Positions 1 to 7,971 of a stretch of 64,000 nt of DNA are shown piece after piece. The DNA is from Sphingomonas yantingensis (GTDB lineage: Bacteria > Pseudomonadota > Alphaproteobacteria > Sphingomonadales > Sphingomonadaceae), in contig NZ_JACIJJ010000001.1 of NCBI RefSeq assembly GCF_014199325.1, forward strand, positions 496,001-560,000, given 5' to 3'. The notes beneath the pieces are model-generated. The model saw only the letters and a list, made by a program, of their open reading frames with translations. It made no database searches and was not told the origin of the DNA. The position numbers and the translations under genes were made by a program. Position 1 is the stretch's first letter; every line of letters begins with the position of its first letter.

Positions 1-691
1 CGCCTGTCCCCGCAGTAGCCCGACATAGCGCCAGATCGCGCGCCGCGCCGCGAGTAGCGCGATGAAATTGGCGACGACCATGCGGGGGACCGACCAGAGC
101 GCCTCGACCCGGCCATAGGCGGCACCGACGAACGCCGCGCGCATGACGATCCGCCAGCCGAGCAGCCAGGCGTTGAGGCCGAGCAGCGCGGCGAGCGCCG
201 GATCGATGGAGACCGTGTTCGACCCGCGCCAGAGATCGACCACCGCGAGCCCCGCCCAGCCCACGAGCGAGACATAGGCGGCGGCGAGCACCATCACCGA
301 CAGGATCGCCCGCCGGTCGCGCATCCGCATCCAGTGGTCGCCGATCGCCAGCGGGCGTCCCCAGCCGGTCCGGTCCCAGCCGGCCAGCGCTATTCCCGTC
401 ATCCAGCGTGCCTTTTGGCGCACCGATGCCTCGAGCGTCGCGGGGAAATAGGCGCGGACGGCAACCGGCGCGGTGCCGTCGAGCACGCGGACGAACGCTG
501 CGCGGCCGCCGGTGCGCGCGATGGCGAGGCCGAGTTCGTAATCCTCGGTCAGCGAGCCCGGATCGAACGGCAGACCGCCGCGCGTCGCGGCGATCCGGGC
601 CAGGGTGCCGCGATCGATCGCGCAGCCGACGCCCGCCAGCGGCATTGCCGCGCCCAGCGTCTGGCGCACGAGCATCTGCTTGGCGTGGCTC
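1..691 (-). pseudogene. 3' part of a disrupted NfrB-like family-2 glycosyltransferase
   Basis: Reading the minus strand from 690 downward gives an open frame beginning SHAKQMLVRQTLGAAMPLAG and running off the window edge. It has the second half of a processive GT2 enzyme: a TEDYELG motif (catalytic Asp region), a QKARW version of the QxxRW motif, then several hydrophobic membrane segments. There is no start codon of its own. The matching N-terminal half is at 14,012-14,665. Joined, the two read ...DEFAE-SHAKQ..., which is what the family shows at this place. NfrB-type enzymes sit in the inner membrane and make an exported glycan, used by phage N4 as a receptor in E. coli. Here the gene is cut by the 13.3 kb element, so this fragment is probably not translated. 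The true 3' end lies outside the window. Confidence 0.85.
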
Positions 692-711
692 TCACCCCAT
701 TGGGCGTTAGC
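682..711. other. attL-like junction of the inserted element
   Basis: Host glycosyltransferase sequence continues to 691; TC at 692-693 is the proposed crossover dinucleotide; element sequence starts ACCCCATTGGGCG at 694. The reverse complement of 694-703 (CCAATGGGGT) matches 8 of 10 bases of the element's other end (CCTATGGGCT, 14,000-14,009) at the same distance from the dinucleotide. The recombinase stop codon lies 14 bases inside the junction, as is usual for integrases beside their attachment site. The assignment is by reading-frame reconstruction, not experiment. Confidence 0.75.
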
Positions 712-2290
712 GTAGTTCCGCGCGGCGGGGTTCGGCGGTGGCCATGCGGACGATCTCATCCAGGCGCCGTACGACTTCTAGCTTAACGCCCCGTAGCTTA
801 GGACCCGGGGTCAGCACGATTCGGTCGATGATCTCGCGCAAGCGCGGGATGGCATCCAGCTGGGCATCGGGGTCGGCGAGGTCGTCCTCGAGCTGCTCGA
901 CCATCTGCCGATAGTAATCTTCGATCCGCGGGTGCAGGGCGAGGACCTTGGGCAGGGCGTCGACGTTGGCCAGCTCCTTCGCAAGCCGATCGCGATCGTC
1001 GCGGGCCTCTTCAAGGAGAGCGCGGATCTCGACGAACTCACTGCCGCCGGCAGCGACGGCGCCGACCAGGCGCTGCAGCTTTCGTGTCGCTTCACCCAGC
1101 TTGCGTTCGATCTTCGCGCGATCGGCGGCGATCTGGGCGGACTGGATGGCATGCTCGCGGTGGTAGGTGCGAACATAGGCGGCAACCGCATCCGGCGAGA
1201 GCATGTTTGCCTTAAGCTCGGCCAGCACGCGCCGCTGGTAGAGATGGGTCGCGATCAGCCGGTTGTTGGTGCAAGCCTTCGACATGCGGAAATGCGCGCA
1301 GCCCCAGTGGTCGCCGCTCACCTTGATCCAAGGCCCGCCACAGATGCCGCAGACGCCCATGCCCGACAGGATGTGCTTGGGGCGACGCTGGCGCTCCGGC
1401 CGCCCCCAGGAGCGGCCCTCGACCAGCGCCTGCACCTCTTCCCAAAGTGATTGATCGATGATGCGCAGGGCGGGCACATCCTGCACCGTTGGTTCCTCTG
1501 TCGTGTTGACCTTCATGCGGCGCTGACGCGTTCGCGGGTCGACGACCTGGCGAGTGCGGCCATAGATCAGGCGACCGATGTAAAGCTGGTTGCGAAGGAC
1601 GCCGAAACCGGATTTCTTCGACCCGAGGATTGCCGTCGTGTGCCAGAGCGCGCCGCGCGGCGCTGGGATGCCCTCGGCGTTTAGCCGGCCCGCGATCGAG
1701 CGAGGGCTCAGCCCGGCGGCGTATTCCTCGAAAATCCGTTGCACGACGGCCGACTGGTCGGGGTCGATCTCTCGCAGGCCGCGGATCAGCTCGCCGCGCT
1801 CGTCGATGCGGTTCGCGCGTCGATAGCCGTAGCTGATGCTGCCCGCGCTGCGCCCCTCTTGGATCGTGCCGCGCTGCCCGCGCTTGACCCGAGCGGCGAG
1901 GTCGTTGCGGAACTGCGCGTCGGTGAAGCCCTTGATCAGGCCGATCATCGGGGTGACGACGCCGTCGAACAGCGTGAAAACGCGGGCGCCGACGAATTCG
2001 ACCCGCTCGCGGATCATATGGGCGTCGGCGACGTGACGCGAGAGGCGGTCGGTCGATTCGGCCAGCACCTGGTCGACGGCCCCGGCCTCGACCAGATCCA
2101 GCAGGGCGGACAGACCGGGCCGCTGGTGCTGATCGATCCCGGCCGCGCCGGAGGTGGCCGCATCCTCGAACGTCGCGACGACGGACCAACCTTCCTTCTC
2201 GCAGCGCGCTCGGCAGAGCGCGATCTGATCAGCGGTGGACCGCGGGTTCTGCTGATCGCTCGAGAACCGAGCGTAGATGGCCGTCCGCAT
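707..2290 (-). CDS. large serine recombinase (site-specific integrase)
   Basis: A 527-residue protein beginning MRTAIYARFSSDQQNPRS. The N-terminal resolvase domain (about 1-150) has the Y-x-R-x-S motif, with catalytic Ser at about residue 9. The recombinase domain follows (about 165-290, with SGFGVLRNQLYIGR). A zinc beta-ribbon (about 330-360: CGICGGPW...GCAHF...ACTNN) and a C-terminal coiled coil complete the large-serine-integrase layout. Such enzymes integrate DNA by a double-strand break with a 2-base stagger, needing no homology. The start at 2,290 is preferred over upstream codons because GAGG lies 7 bases before it and the resolvase motif begins right after it. It is the left-most gene of the element and is presumably its integrase. 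No recombination directionality factor was recognised nearby, though the small upstream genes are candidates. Confidence 0.93.
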   Translation of the reverse strand: MRTAIYARFSSDQQNPRSTADQIALCRARCEKEGWSVVATFEDAATSGAAGIDQHQRPGLSALLDLVEAGAVDQVLAESTDRLSRHVADAHMIRERVEFVGARVFTLFDGVVTPMIGLIKGFTDAQFRNDLAARVKRGQRGTIQEGRSAGSISYGYRRANRIDERGELIRGLREIDPDQSAVVQRIFEEYAAGLSPRSIAGRLNAEGIPAPRGALWHTTAILGSKKSGFGVLRNQLYIGRLIYGRTRQVVDPRTRQRRMKVNTTEEPTVQDVPALRIIDQSLWEEVQALVEGRSWGRPERQRRPKHILSGMGVCGICGGPWIKVSGDHWGCAHFRMSKACTNNRLIATHLYQRRVLAELKANMLSPDAVAAYVRTYHREHAIQSAQIAADRAKIERKLGEATRKLQRLVGAVAAGGSEFVEIRALLEEARDDRDRLAKELANVDALPKVLALHPRIEDYYRQMVEQLEDDLADPDAQLDAIPRLREIIDRIVLTPGPKLRGVKLEVVRRLDEIVRMATAEPRRAELR

Positions 2291-2393
2291 TCTGGGTCCT
2301 CGGGCTGCGCGCGGCGGCAAGGTCGCGCTTAACGTGCATCCGCGCAAGCGCCTCGACAAAGGCGATCACGTCGGGGGGTGTGGTGCTCGCCAT
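2229..2393 (-). CDS. small hypothetical protein overlapping the recombinase start
   Basis: A 54-residue protein, MASTTPPDVIAFVEALARMH... . Its start codon overlaps the stop of the upstream gene (TGATG) and its 3' end overlaps the first 62 bases of the recombinase gene in another frame, so it looks translationally coupled to both. The predicted N-terminal half is an amphipathic helix and the rest is charged. Small genes of this kind often precede serine recombinase genes in alphaproteobacterial islands. A role as an accessory or directionality factor is only a guess. I do not recognise a named family. Confidence 0.5.
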   Translation of the reverse strand: MASTTPPDVIAFVEALARMHVKRDLAAARSPRTQNADGHLRSVLERSAEPAVHR

Positions 2394-2740
2394 CACGCCC
2401 CCTCGCGCTCGGCCGCCCAGAAGCGGTCGGCATCGGCATCGCCGTGCGCACGCGTCAGGCGGCTGACGGGCCATGCCGAGCGGTCGGCGGGCTGCTGCCA
2501 CCAATTTAGCGCTTCGACGGCGCCGAGCAGCTCGGGGCGCTTGCTGGCAGCGATCTTGAGGATGCCCACCAGCGTGTCGCGCATCTCCTGCTCGGTCGCG
2601 CCCTCGCGCCCTCCGGTCGCGTGCCAGCGGTCGGACTGCGGCGCGAGCGGGCGGGCGGCGACGAAGTCGGCCCATTGCGTCGCGATCGCGGTGATGATGC
2701 GCGCGCGTTCGTTCGCCTGGGCGAATTCCGAATGCGCTCG
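2393..2740 (-). pseudogene. 5'-truncated small phage-type gene
   Basis: The frame is open from 2,740 to a stop at 2,393-2,395, with coherent protein-like sequence well upstream of the only ATG (2,584): SEFAQANERARIITAIATQW is at the front end. No ATG, GTG or TTG lies in that upstream stretch, so the natural start seems to have been lost. The remaining product could start at 2,584 (63 residues, MRDTLVGILKIAASKRPELL...). The gene ends in a TGATG overlap with the next small gene, so it belongs to the recombinase operon. Its function is unknown. The loss coincides with the equally start-less gene on the other strand at 2,731. Confidence 0.55.
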
Positions 2741-3939
2741 TCACATCCGCGACCATCGGCAGCACGAAGCGGTCGTTCAAGGGCCGGGTGCCGTGGCGCT
2801 TCGGCTGCGACGTGACCGAGTTCCGCGCGCTGTTCGACGGTTGGAGCATGCAGAACGGCATCGTCCTGCCGGCCGGGCCGATGACGGTCGACCAGCTCGC
2901 GTTCGAGCGCGACGGCACGAGCACATACACCGCCGCGACCTTCGCTGGATCGTCGTCGACGTCGATTGTTGCCGGCGACAAGCAGCGCGCGACCGACACG
3001 ATCCCGGCGTCGGCGCTTGGCTTCGGCGTCTCGATTCCGAAAGGCACGTTGCTTTGGTCGCGCATCCGCGTGAACCTGCCCGCCGGGTCCGACCTTTTGA
3101 CCAACGTCGCGTCCCGGATGACCGGCGGCTATGCCAGCTATTTCGACCCAACGACGCAGACGCCGACGATCTATGGCACCGGCACGTTCACGTTTGTAAG
3201 CGGCGAGAGCGTCCTCAATATTGGCTACGGTCCGACCGTCTTGGTCGGCAAGTGCGCGACCGGCGGCGCGCTTAGCGTCATCGCGCTGGGCGACAGCATC
3301 GTCGACGGGCAGGGCGATACGCTCAATCCGCAGCAGTCGACGGGCTTCGGCTTCTTTCAGCGCGCGCAGGTCGACGGGAGCAATGGCAATCCGATCGCGG
3401 GCCTGAACCTCAGCCGGAACGGCACCGCGACCAGCCATTGGCTTGACGCGACGGCTCGGACCTATTGGACGCCGTATCTGGCCTACGCCAACGTCGTTGT
3501 CGACGAGCTCGGCACGAACGACTTCGGCACCGGGCCGGGATCGACCGCCGCGAGCAGCACCTACACGGCGCTCCAGTCACTCTGGTCGATCTATCGCGCC
3601 GCCGGCGTGCAGAAGATCGTCCGCACCCGCCTTCAGCCGCGCAGCGGCTCGACCGACAGCTGGGCGACGGCGGCCAACCAGTCGGTGGCGACGGGCTGGG
3701 CGCCGGGCGGCCAGCGCGACATCCTCAACGGCAATTTCGCGACCGCGCTCAGCAGCGGCGCGATCGACGCGCTGGTCGACCTGCCGGGCGTCTGGGAAGA
3801 CCAGGCGAACCCGGGTCGATGGCTGACCAACGGCGCGGCCAACTATCCGACGACCGACGGCACGCATCCGAGCGCGACCTTCCATGGCCTCGGCGCCGGG
3901 CAGCTGCGCGCCGCTTTGCTGGGAGTGACGGTGCAATGA
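2731..3939 (+). pseudogene. SGNH/GDSL-type hydrolase, likely phage tail-associated, 5'-truncated
   Basis: About 400 codons are open from the junction near 2,731. The C-terminal 230 residues carry SGNH hydrolase blocks: ALGDSIVDG (block I Ser), ELGTND (block III Asn) and DGTHPS (block V Asp/His). The N-terminal ~150 residues look like a beta-rich structural domain, as in phage tail fibres carrying a sugar esterase. Coding potential extends upstream of the first usable start (GTG at 2,788, VPWRFG...) into LVTSATIGSTKRSFKG, with no in-frame initiation codon, so the native N-terminus is probably missing. It overlaps the next gene by ATGA at 3,936. If the GTG start is used a 383-residue protein could still be made. 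The substrate is unknown. Confidence 0.65.
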
Positions 3940-4340
3940 GACTGCTCGCATCTTTGACCCTCGCCCTCGCTGCGCCGGCCGAGGCGCAGGGCCTGTATGT
4001 GCCGCCGCCGGACACGGTGACGATGCAATCACAGATGGCGTTGATGCAGGCCCAGCTCGCGCAACAGGCGATGGTGGCGCAGAAGGACGTCGTGCTCGAC
4101 GCATCGGGCAACGCAACCTGGGATTATTCGGCCGTCGGTTTCACGAAGGCGCCGGCGGTCGTTCACCTGGTCCAGGCGATGGACACGGCCAATCCGATCA
4201 CGTGCAATTACACCGCCCGATCGCAGACGTCGGTGACGATCCACTGCTGGCGGACGTCGTTGCTCGGGCTGCTGACCAATCTTTATTCGGGCAGCGTCGC
4301 TGGCGCGACGGTCACGCTCGTCGCGCGGGCAGTTCCGTGA
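3936..4340 (+). CDS. secreted or tail-type beta-sandwich domain protein
   Basis: A 134-residue protein starting MRLLASLTLALAAPAEAQG, a probable signal peptide with an AxA-like cleavage site. A Gln/Met-rich stretch follows (QSQMALMQAQLAQQAMVAQK), then a domain DASGNATWDYSAVGFTKAPA...TVTLVARAVP. This last domain resembles one found at the end of phage tail proteins of Sphingomonas phages (recalled pattern, not searched). The start overlaps the hydrolase stop (ATGA), so the two are probably one translation unit. Role inferred: a leftover of the phage tail or adsorption module. A signal peptide is unusual for a tail protein and is the main doubt. Confidence 0.6.
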   Translation: MRLLASLTLALAAPAEAQGLYVPPPDTVTMQSQMALMQAQLAQQAMVAQKDVVLDASGNATWDYSAVGFTKAPAVVHLVQAMDTANPITCNYTARSQTSVTIHCWRTSLLGLLTNLYSGSVAGATVTLVARAVP

Positions 4341-4536
4341 CGAAGCGCTTCGCTGGTTGGTTCGACGGCCGTTGGGCGCGGCGCACGTCGGACCGCCTAA
4401 GTGTCTCCTTGGGATAGGCCGTACATAGACATGCGCAATGTCGTTGCTTGCAATCTTGAACGCCTAAAGAAATCACCCTTTTAATTTTCATGTATCCATG
4501 TCAGATTTAATTCGCAATCTGGCGGGGGGCTAGTCA

Positions 4537-5319
4537 GTGCCGAGTGATCTTATCTACGATGTTGGCGTGAATGTCGGAACCGATAGCGCATATTACCTCC
4601 ATAAGGGGTTTCGCGTCGTCGGTATCGAGGCCAGTCCGCCATTGGCGGACCAGCTGCGACTTATGTTCTCCAATGAGATCGCAACCGGACAGTATACGCT
4701 ACTTAATGTTGGGGTGGCAGCAGAGGCCGGTGAGTTCGACTTCTGGGTTTGCGACACAAAATCCGAGTGGAGTTCTTTCGACCGAAAAATTGCCTCCAGG
4801 AACGGGGCAGAACATCATTCGGTTAAAGTAAAGACGCTTCGCTTCGATCAAATCGTCGCAGAGCACGGAATACCATTATACTGTAAAGTCGACATCGAGG
4901 GAAATGACTGGCTTTGCCTTGCGGGCATGGATCCACAAACAAGGCCAAGATATGTTTCTATTGAAATGTCGTATGAGAAAGGCGATCGAGACTTTAAGCT
5001 ACTAAGAGATCTTGGCTTCAAGGAGTATAAGATTATAAGCCAAGTCAGCTGGTCTCAGCCAACGCAAGCTCTGATTTCACTCAACCGGAAACTACCCTAC
5101 CGTTTACGACGGATTTCTTTGGCTGCCGAAGGCCTGCTAAGAGGTGTGCGTTCGGATGGTGATTGGAAGTTTGAGTTCGGTTCGTCTGGCTCATTTGCCG
5201 AATCAACTCCCGGCCGGTGGCATTCTTTCGACGAAGCCTATGCCACGTGGCTTAAGCTTCACCACCTTGCAAAATCCGGATCGTCACTAGGTGACTGGTA
5301 CGACATTCATGCGAGGTAA
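4537..5319 (+). CDS. FkbM-family SAM-dependent methyltransferase
   Basis: A 260-residue protein. The SAM-binding motif I appears as YDVGVNVGTDSAYYL, followed by GFRVVGIEASP; the later KVDIEGNDW block is typical of FkbM methyltransferases, which O-methylate sugars or small molecules. The last ~50 residues (FAESTPGRWHSFDEAYATWL...) form a small extra domain. The start is GTG at 4,537 with the G-rich stretch GGCGGGGGGC just upstream. The gene and its 5' flank (4,420-4,520) are clearly less GC-rich than the neighbourhood and use codons such as ATA, TTA and AGG, suggesting separate acquisition. In a prophage setting such a gene could modify a surface glycan of the host. The substrate cannot be read from the sequence. 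Confidence 0.85.
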   Translation: MPSDLIYDVGVNVGTDSAYYLHKGFRVVGIEASPPLADQLRLMFSNEIATGQYTLLNVGVAAEAGEFDFWVCDTKSEWSSFDRKIASRNGAEHHSVKVKTLRFDQIVAEHGIPLYCKVDIEGNDWLCLAGMDPQTRPRYVSIEMSYEKGDRDFKLLRDLGFKEYKIISQVSWSQPTQALISLNRKLPYRLRRISLAAEGLLRGVRSDGDWKFEFGSSGSFAESTPGRWHSFDEAYATWLKLHHLAKSGSSLGDWYDIHAR

Positions 5320-5379
5320 GGTCGGCTGGAAGCGAGCCTTGAGCCGCAAATTCCCAAATGGGCAGGAGTAGTACGCCGC

Positions 5380-5598
5380 TTAATCGGTGGGTCGCGGCCT
5401 CCAGCTGATGCCCATAGCTTCACATGGATCGGCAGCTCGCTCCTTTGCGAGTAGATCGCGCACCACACTCTGCATCGCAGCCTTGACCGCGGCGAGATCG
5501 GACGCGGGATCTTCGAACACCCGGCGCGCTTCCTCCCATCGGTCGAAGATTGCATGCTGGTGATACGCGGGCTCGGCCGGCTTGTTCTGAACGTTCAT
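5380..5598 (-). CDS. hypothetical small protein
   Basis: A 72-residue protein, MNVQNKPAEPAYHQHAIFDR...; mostly helical and charged, no cysteines, no signal peptide. The frame was chosen over two overlapping minus-strand frames because GGGGGAA sits 6 bases before the ATG and the protein composition is normal. It is convergent with the FkbM gene. No family recognised. Confidence 0.5.
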   Translation of the reverse strand: MNVQNKPAEPAYHQHAIFDRWEEARRVFEDPASDLAAVKAAMQSVVRDLLAKERAADPCEAMGISWRPRPTD

Positions 5599-5708
5599 CT
5601 CGATTCCCCCACTGGCGCCTAGACGAGATAGACCGAATTTTGCCCCCGGCTATCAACGGAAAGATAAACAAAGAAAATCGCAGTTGAAAACCGGAATTTT
5701 ATTATGTC

Positions 5709-5990
5709 TCACCGCGTTGGCATTGGCTTTCGCCACCACGGTAGCTGCGAAACGGGCTTCGGCTTGGGCGGCATGACCACACCGAACAGGCGCGCATCGC
5801 TGCCCAGAAAGTCCGCGATCGTCAGTGCGTCCCGATCAGAAAGCAGTGCAGGGACGCCCTCGCGGATGTGCCGGCCGATATAGCCATCGCCGCGGCCGAG
5901 CGCGCGCGAGCACATCGTGTGGCTGCAGTCGAGGGCTTGGGCAGCGGCGTCGAGGTTGGCGTGCGCCTCGGCGGAGGTGACGATCCTCAT
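5709..5990 (-). CDS. hypothetical protein, second gene of a coupled pair
   Basis: A 93-residue protein, MRIVTSAEAHANLDAAAQAL... . It contains DCSHTMCSRALGRGDGYIGR, which reads like a short helix-turn-helix-type stretch (phage regulators in this group often carry a CS/GR-rich recognition helix), and a Pro/Lys/Trp-rich tail (PPKPKPVSQLPWWRKP). The ATG overlaps the stop of the upstream gene (ATGA). DNA binding is only a possibility. The composition suggests a real gene. Confidence 0.6.
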   Translation of the reverse strand: MRIVTSAEAHANLDAAAQALDCSHTMCSRALGRGDGYIGRHIREGVPALLSDRDALTIADFLGSDARLFGVVMPPKPKPVSQLPWWRKPMPTR

Positions 5991-6223
5991 AGCGACAGCC
6001 AGTGCAGCTCGGCGTCCTCGAGCGCCTCGAGCATGTCCGGGTCGGCGCCCAGCTGGCCCATGCGCAAGCGCACGGCTTCGACGTCGCCATCCTTTGGAAA
6101 GGCGCGGTCGGCCCGGGCGGCATCGGCTAGTGAATCGATCCAGTCGCCGCGGCTGCGCTGGGCGAGCAGCCAGCGGCCGAACGGCTCGCGTCTCGGCGCG
6201 TAACGCGGTTGTTGATCCTGCAT
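5987..6223 (-). CDS. YozE-like (SAM-fold-like) small protein
   Basis: A 78-residue protein, MQDQQPRYAPRREPFGRWLL..., with the pattern FGRWLLAQ...GDWIDSLADAARADRAFPK that recalls YozE_SAM_like small domains found in phages and islands of sphingomonads. The start at 6,223 has AGGAGA 6 bases upstream, which rules out the longer upstream frame. It is translationally coupled to the next gene downstream by ATGA. The function of this family is not established. Confidence 0.7.
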   Translation of the reverse strand: MQDQQPRYAPRREPFGRWLLAQRSRGDWIDSLADAARADRAFPKDGDVEAVRLRMGQLGADPDMLEALEDAELHWLSL

Positions 6224-6302
6224 CGAAATCTCCTGTGGGCGACTCGCCACGCCGCACACATAGCATGTTCCCTCTTCGTTCTGGAATTGGCAGGCGGGGC
6301 GG

Positions 6303-6599
6303 ATGAGCGCGAACACGCGATTCGAGACGCTGGGCGACATCGCCAGGAAGCGCGGCAATCTCGCCGTCGGCTGCTCCGGGTGCCAGCGCCGCGCGGTGAT
6401 CTCGGGAGAGTGGCTGGACCGCTTGTTCATGGTGCAACGCTGGGATGGCCGGGTCGCCTTTATTCGTCAGCGCATCCGGTGCTCAAGGTGTGGAGCTCGA
6501 CCCGATCTCGTCCGGGTGACGCATCAGAGGCCGACGATGGATCGGCCGCCGCGGACGGAAGCGGAGTGGCGGAAGTTGGCGGCGCGGTTGCGGGGATAG
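6303..6599 (+). CDS. small zinc-ribbon protein
   Basis: A 98-residue protein with two CxxC pairs, CSGC (about residue 24) and CSRC (about residue 60), about 36 residues apart, as in zinc ribbons. The tail PPRTEAEWRKLAARLRG is basic. It is divergent from the YozE-like gene, with a 79-base space holding both promoters. Likely a phage or island nucleic-acid-binding small protein; this role is inferred from the metal-binding pattern only. Confidence 0.65.
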   Translation: MSANTRFETLGDIARKRGNLAVGCSGCQRRAVISGEWLDRLFMVQRWDGRVAFIRQRIRCSRCGARPDLVRVTHQRPTMDRPPRTEAEWRKLAARLRG

Positions 6600-6629
6600 G
6601 CTTGCCGAGGCCTCGTCGATCGGCGCATC

Positions 6630-7226
6630 TTGCGGCTATGCAACCGCTACCGCATGACCGCGAACCAAGCCGCGCTCGCCGCACGATACGGGATAGCCGG
6701 CTTCCCGCCCGATCTCACACTCCCGCCGTCCGAGCTGTTCCCGAAGCGCTTGGCCTGGACGATCCGCGAGGAGGACGACGCGCGCATCGCCGAGCCGATG
6801 GCGTGGGGCTTCCCGATGACGATCAAGGGTAAGACCGGGAAGTCGATCGAGAAGGCCGTGACGAACGTGCGCAATTACGCGTCACCGTTCTGGCGCAGCG
6901 CGCTGAAAGCCCCGGCGCGTCGCTGCCTGGTCCCGTTCACGACCTTCTGTGAGTGGGAGGGCGAGACGGGTGCGAAGGTTGAGCGCTGGTTTGATGTGCC
7001 GTCGCAGCCGATCACCAGCTTCGCCGGCGTGTGGCGGCCGAGCGATGCTGGCCCGGTGATGGCAATTCTGACCTGTGAGCCGAACCCGCTAGTAGCGCCG
7101 ATACATCCGAAGGCTATGCCGGTGCTCCTCACCGCGGATGATGAGCCAACTTGGTTGCGCGCGCCGGTCGAAGAGGCGCTTAAGCTGGCAACCCCATTCC
7201 CGTCTCAGTTGATGACGGTGTCGTAA
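6630..7226 (+). CDS. SRAP-family protein (YedK/HMCES-like) with an abnormal start
   Basis: About 198 residues. SRAP proteins bind abasic sites in single-stranded DNA and form a covalent link through Cys2 exposed after Met removal. Family residues visible: CNRYRMT near the N-terminus, NVRNYASPFW (Asn), PFTTFCEWEG (Glu) and APIHPKAMPV (His). The oddity is the start: the family begins Met-Cys, but here the codon before TGC is CTA and the only ATG nearby (6,638) is out of frame. The nearest in-frame start is TTG at 6,630, giving MRLCNRY, which places Cys at position 4. Either the gene has lost its start or the protein has an atypical N-terminus. The body of the gene is intact. Confidence 0.8.
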   Translation: MRLCNRYRMTANQAALAARYGIAGFPPDLTLPPSELFPKRLAWTIREEDDARIAEPMAWGFPMTIKGKTGKSIEKAVTNVRNYASPFWRSALKAPARRCLVPFTTFCEWEGETGAKVERWFDVPSQPITSFAGVWRPSDAGPVMAILTCEPNPLVAPIHPKAMPVLLTADDEPTWLRAPVEEALKLATPFPSQLMTVS

Positions 7227-7297
7227 TGACTGGCTGGCTGGGTAGATTCATCGTCGCACCCTAAGCTTCGCGGCCCGCATGTGCCTCGGGCTAAACG

Positions 7298-7335
7298 AAG
7301 GGCGCTGAGCAGATGCACAGCGCCCTTCGATTTTC
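7298..7335. terminator. strong bidirectional hairpin terminator
   Basis: A perfect 12-base stem, CGAAGGGCGCTG (7,298-7,309) and CAGCGCCCTTCG (7,320-7,331), with a 10-base loop, is followed by ATTTTC on the + strand. It lies between the convergent SRAP gene and the 7,423-7,971 gene, so it could end both transcripts. Confidence 0.8.
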
Positions 7336-7422
7336 AGTGGGTCCTGCATACCGAAGGTGCGCTTCACCCAAAAAAATGGTCGGCGGCGTGTCTGAAATAT
7401 CCCCTCTTGAACGGAACTCCGT

Positions 7423-7971
7423 TCAACTGTTCGGTCCGCTGTCGTTGCCCCTCTCTCGGTCCGATGCGCGGTCCACGTCTCCGGCGCTCTCCTTCTCTGG
7501 AAGAGCACGATCGGCTTCTCGCGCACTTTCCGGATCGGGGCGAGCAGCCTCCCTTTCCATCGACTCTCGCTCCTTGTCGGTGGGCTCCGGCCCCAACGAC
7601 CCGTCGGGAACCTCAATCCGTCCCTCGGTTCCCTCGGTGTCAATTCCAAAACCAGGGGGATCGCCAAGCTTACCCTCGTTGTAGTGATCTCGATACCGTT
7701 CAGAAACCTTTTCGAAATTGTTCGTTTCGGGACCGGTAACCTCGCGGCGCGCAACAGCGGCTTCTTCGATCGATGGCCGGACAAGCCGACGTGCCCGGGG
7801 GCTGTCGGGACCACCGCCAAGCCGACCAGGGACGGTCCCCGTCTTAGGAAAGACGCAGCCCCCTCCGGAGGCTGGACTGCCGCCGAGTGCTGTGCAGTCG
7901 ATGGAGGGTGTTTGGCTCGCTGCCGCTGATGATGCGACGAAAAGCACCCCGATAGCCAATGCCTTTGGCAT
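7423..7971 (-). CDS. predicted secreted, highly charged protein
   Basis: A 182-residue protein. Residues 1-19 (MPKALAIGVLFVASSAAASQ) look like a signal peptide. Next comes a short two-cysteine stretch (DCTALGGSPASGGGC), then a long hydrophilic region rich in Glu, Arg, Asp and Pro, likely disordered. The minus strand is preferred over overlapping + frames because of the signal peptide and the terminator placed downstream at 7,298-7,335. No family recognised. The charged C-terminal half makes coding status less certain than for most neighbours. Confidence 0.5.
   Translation of the reverse strand: MPKALAIGVLFVASSAAASQTPSIDCTALGGSPASGGGCVFPKTGTVPGRLGGGPDSPRARRLVRPSIEEAAVARREVTGPETNNFEKVSERYRDHYNEGKLGDPPGFGIDTEGTEGRIEVPDGSLGPEPTDKERESMEREAARPDPESAREADRALPEKESAGDVDRASDRERGNDSGPNS

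Noticed and set aside
7281..7739. Plus-strand frames at 7,281-7,739
   Set aside because: They run through the hairpin terminator and lack ribosome binding sites; the minus frame has a signal peptide and better composition.
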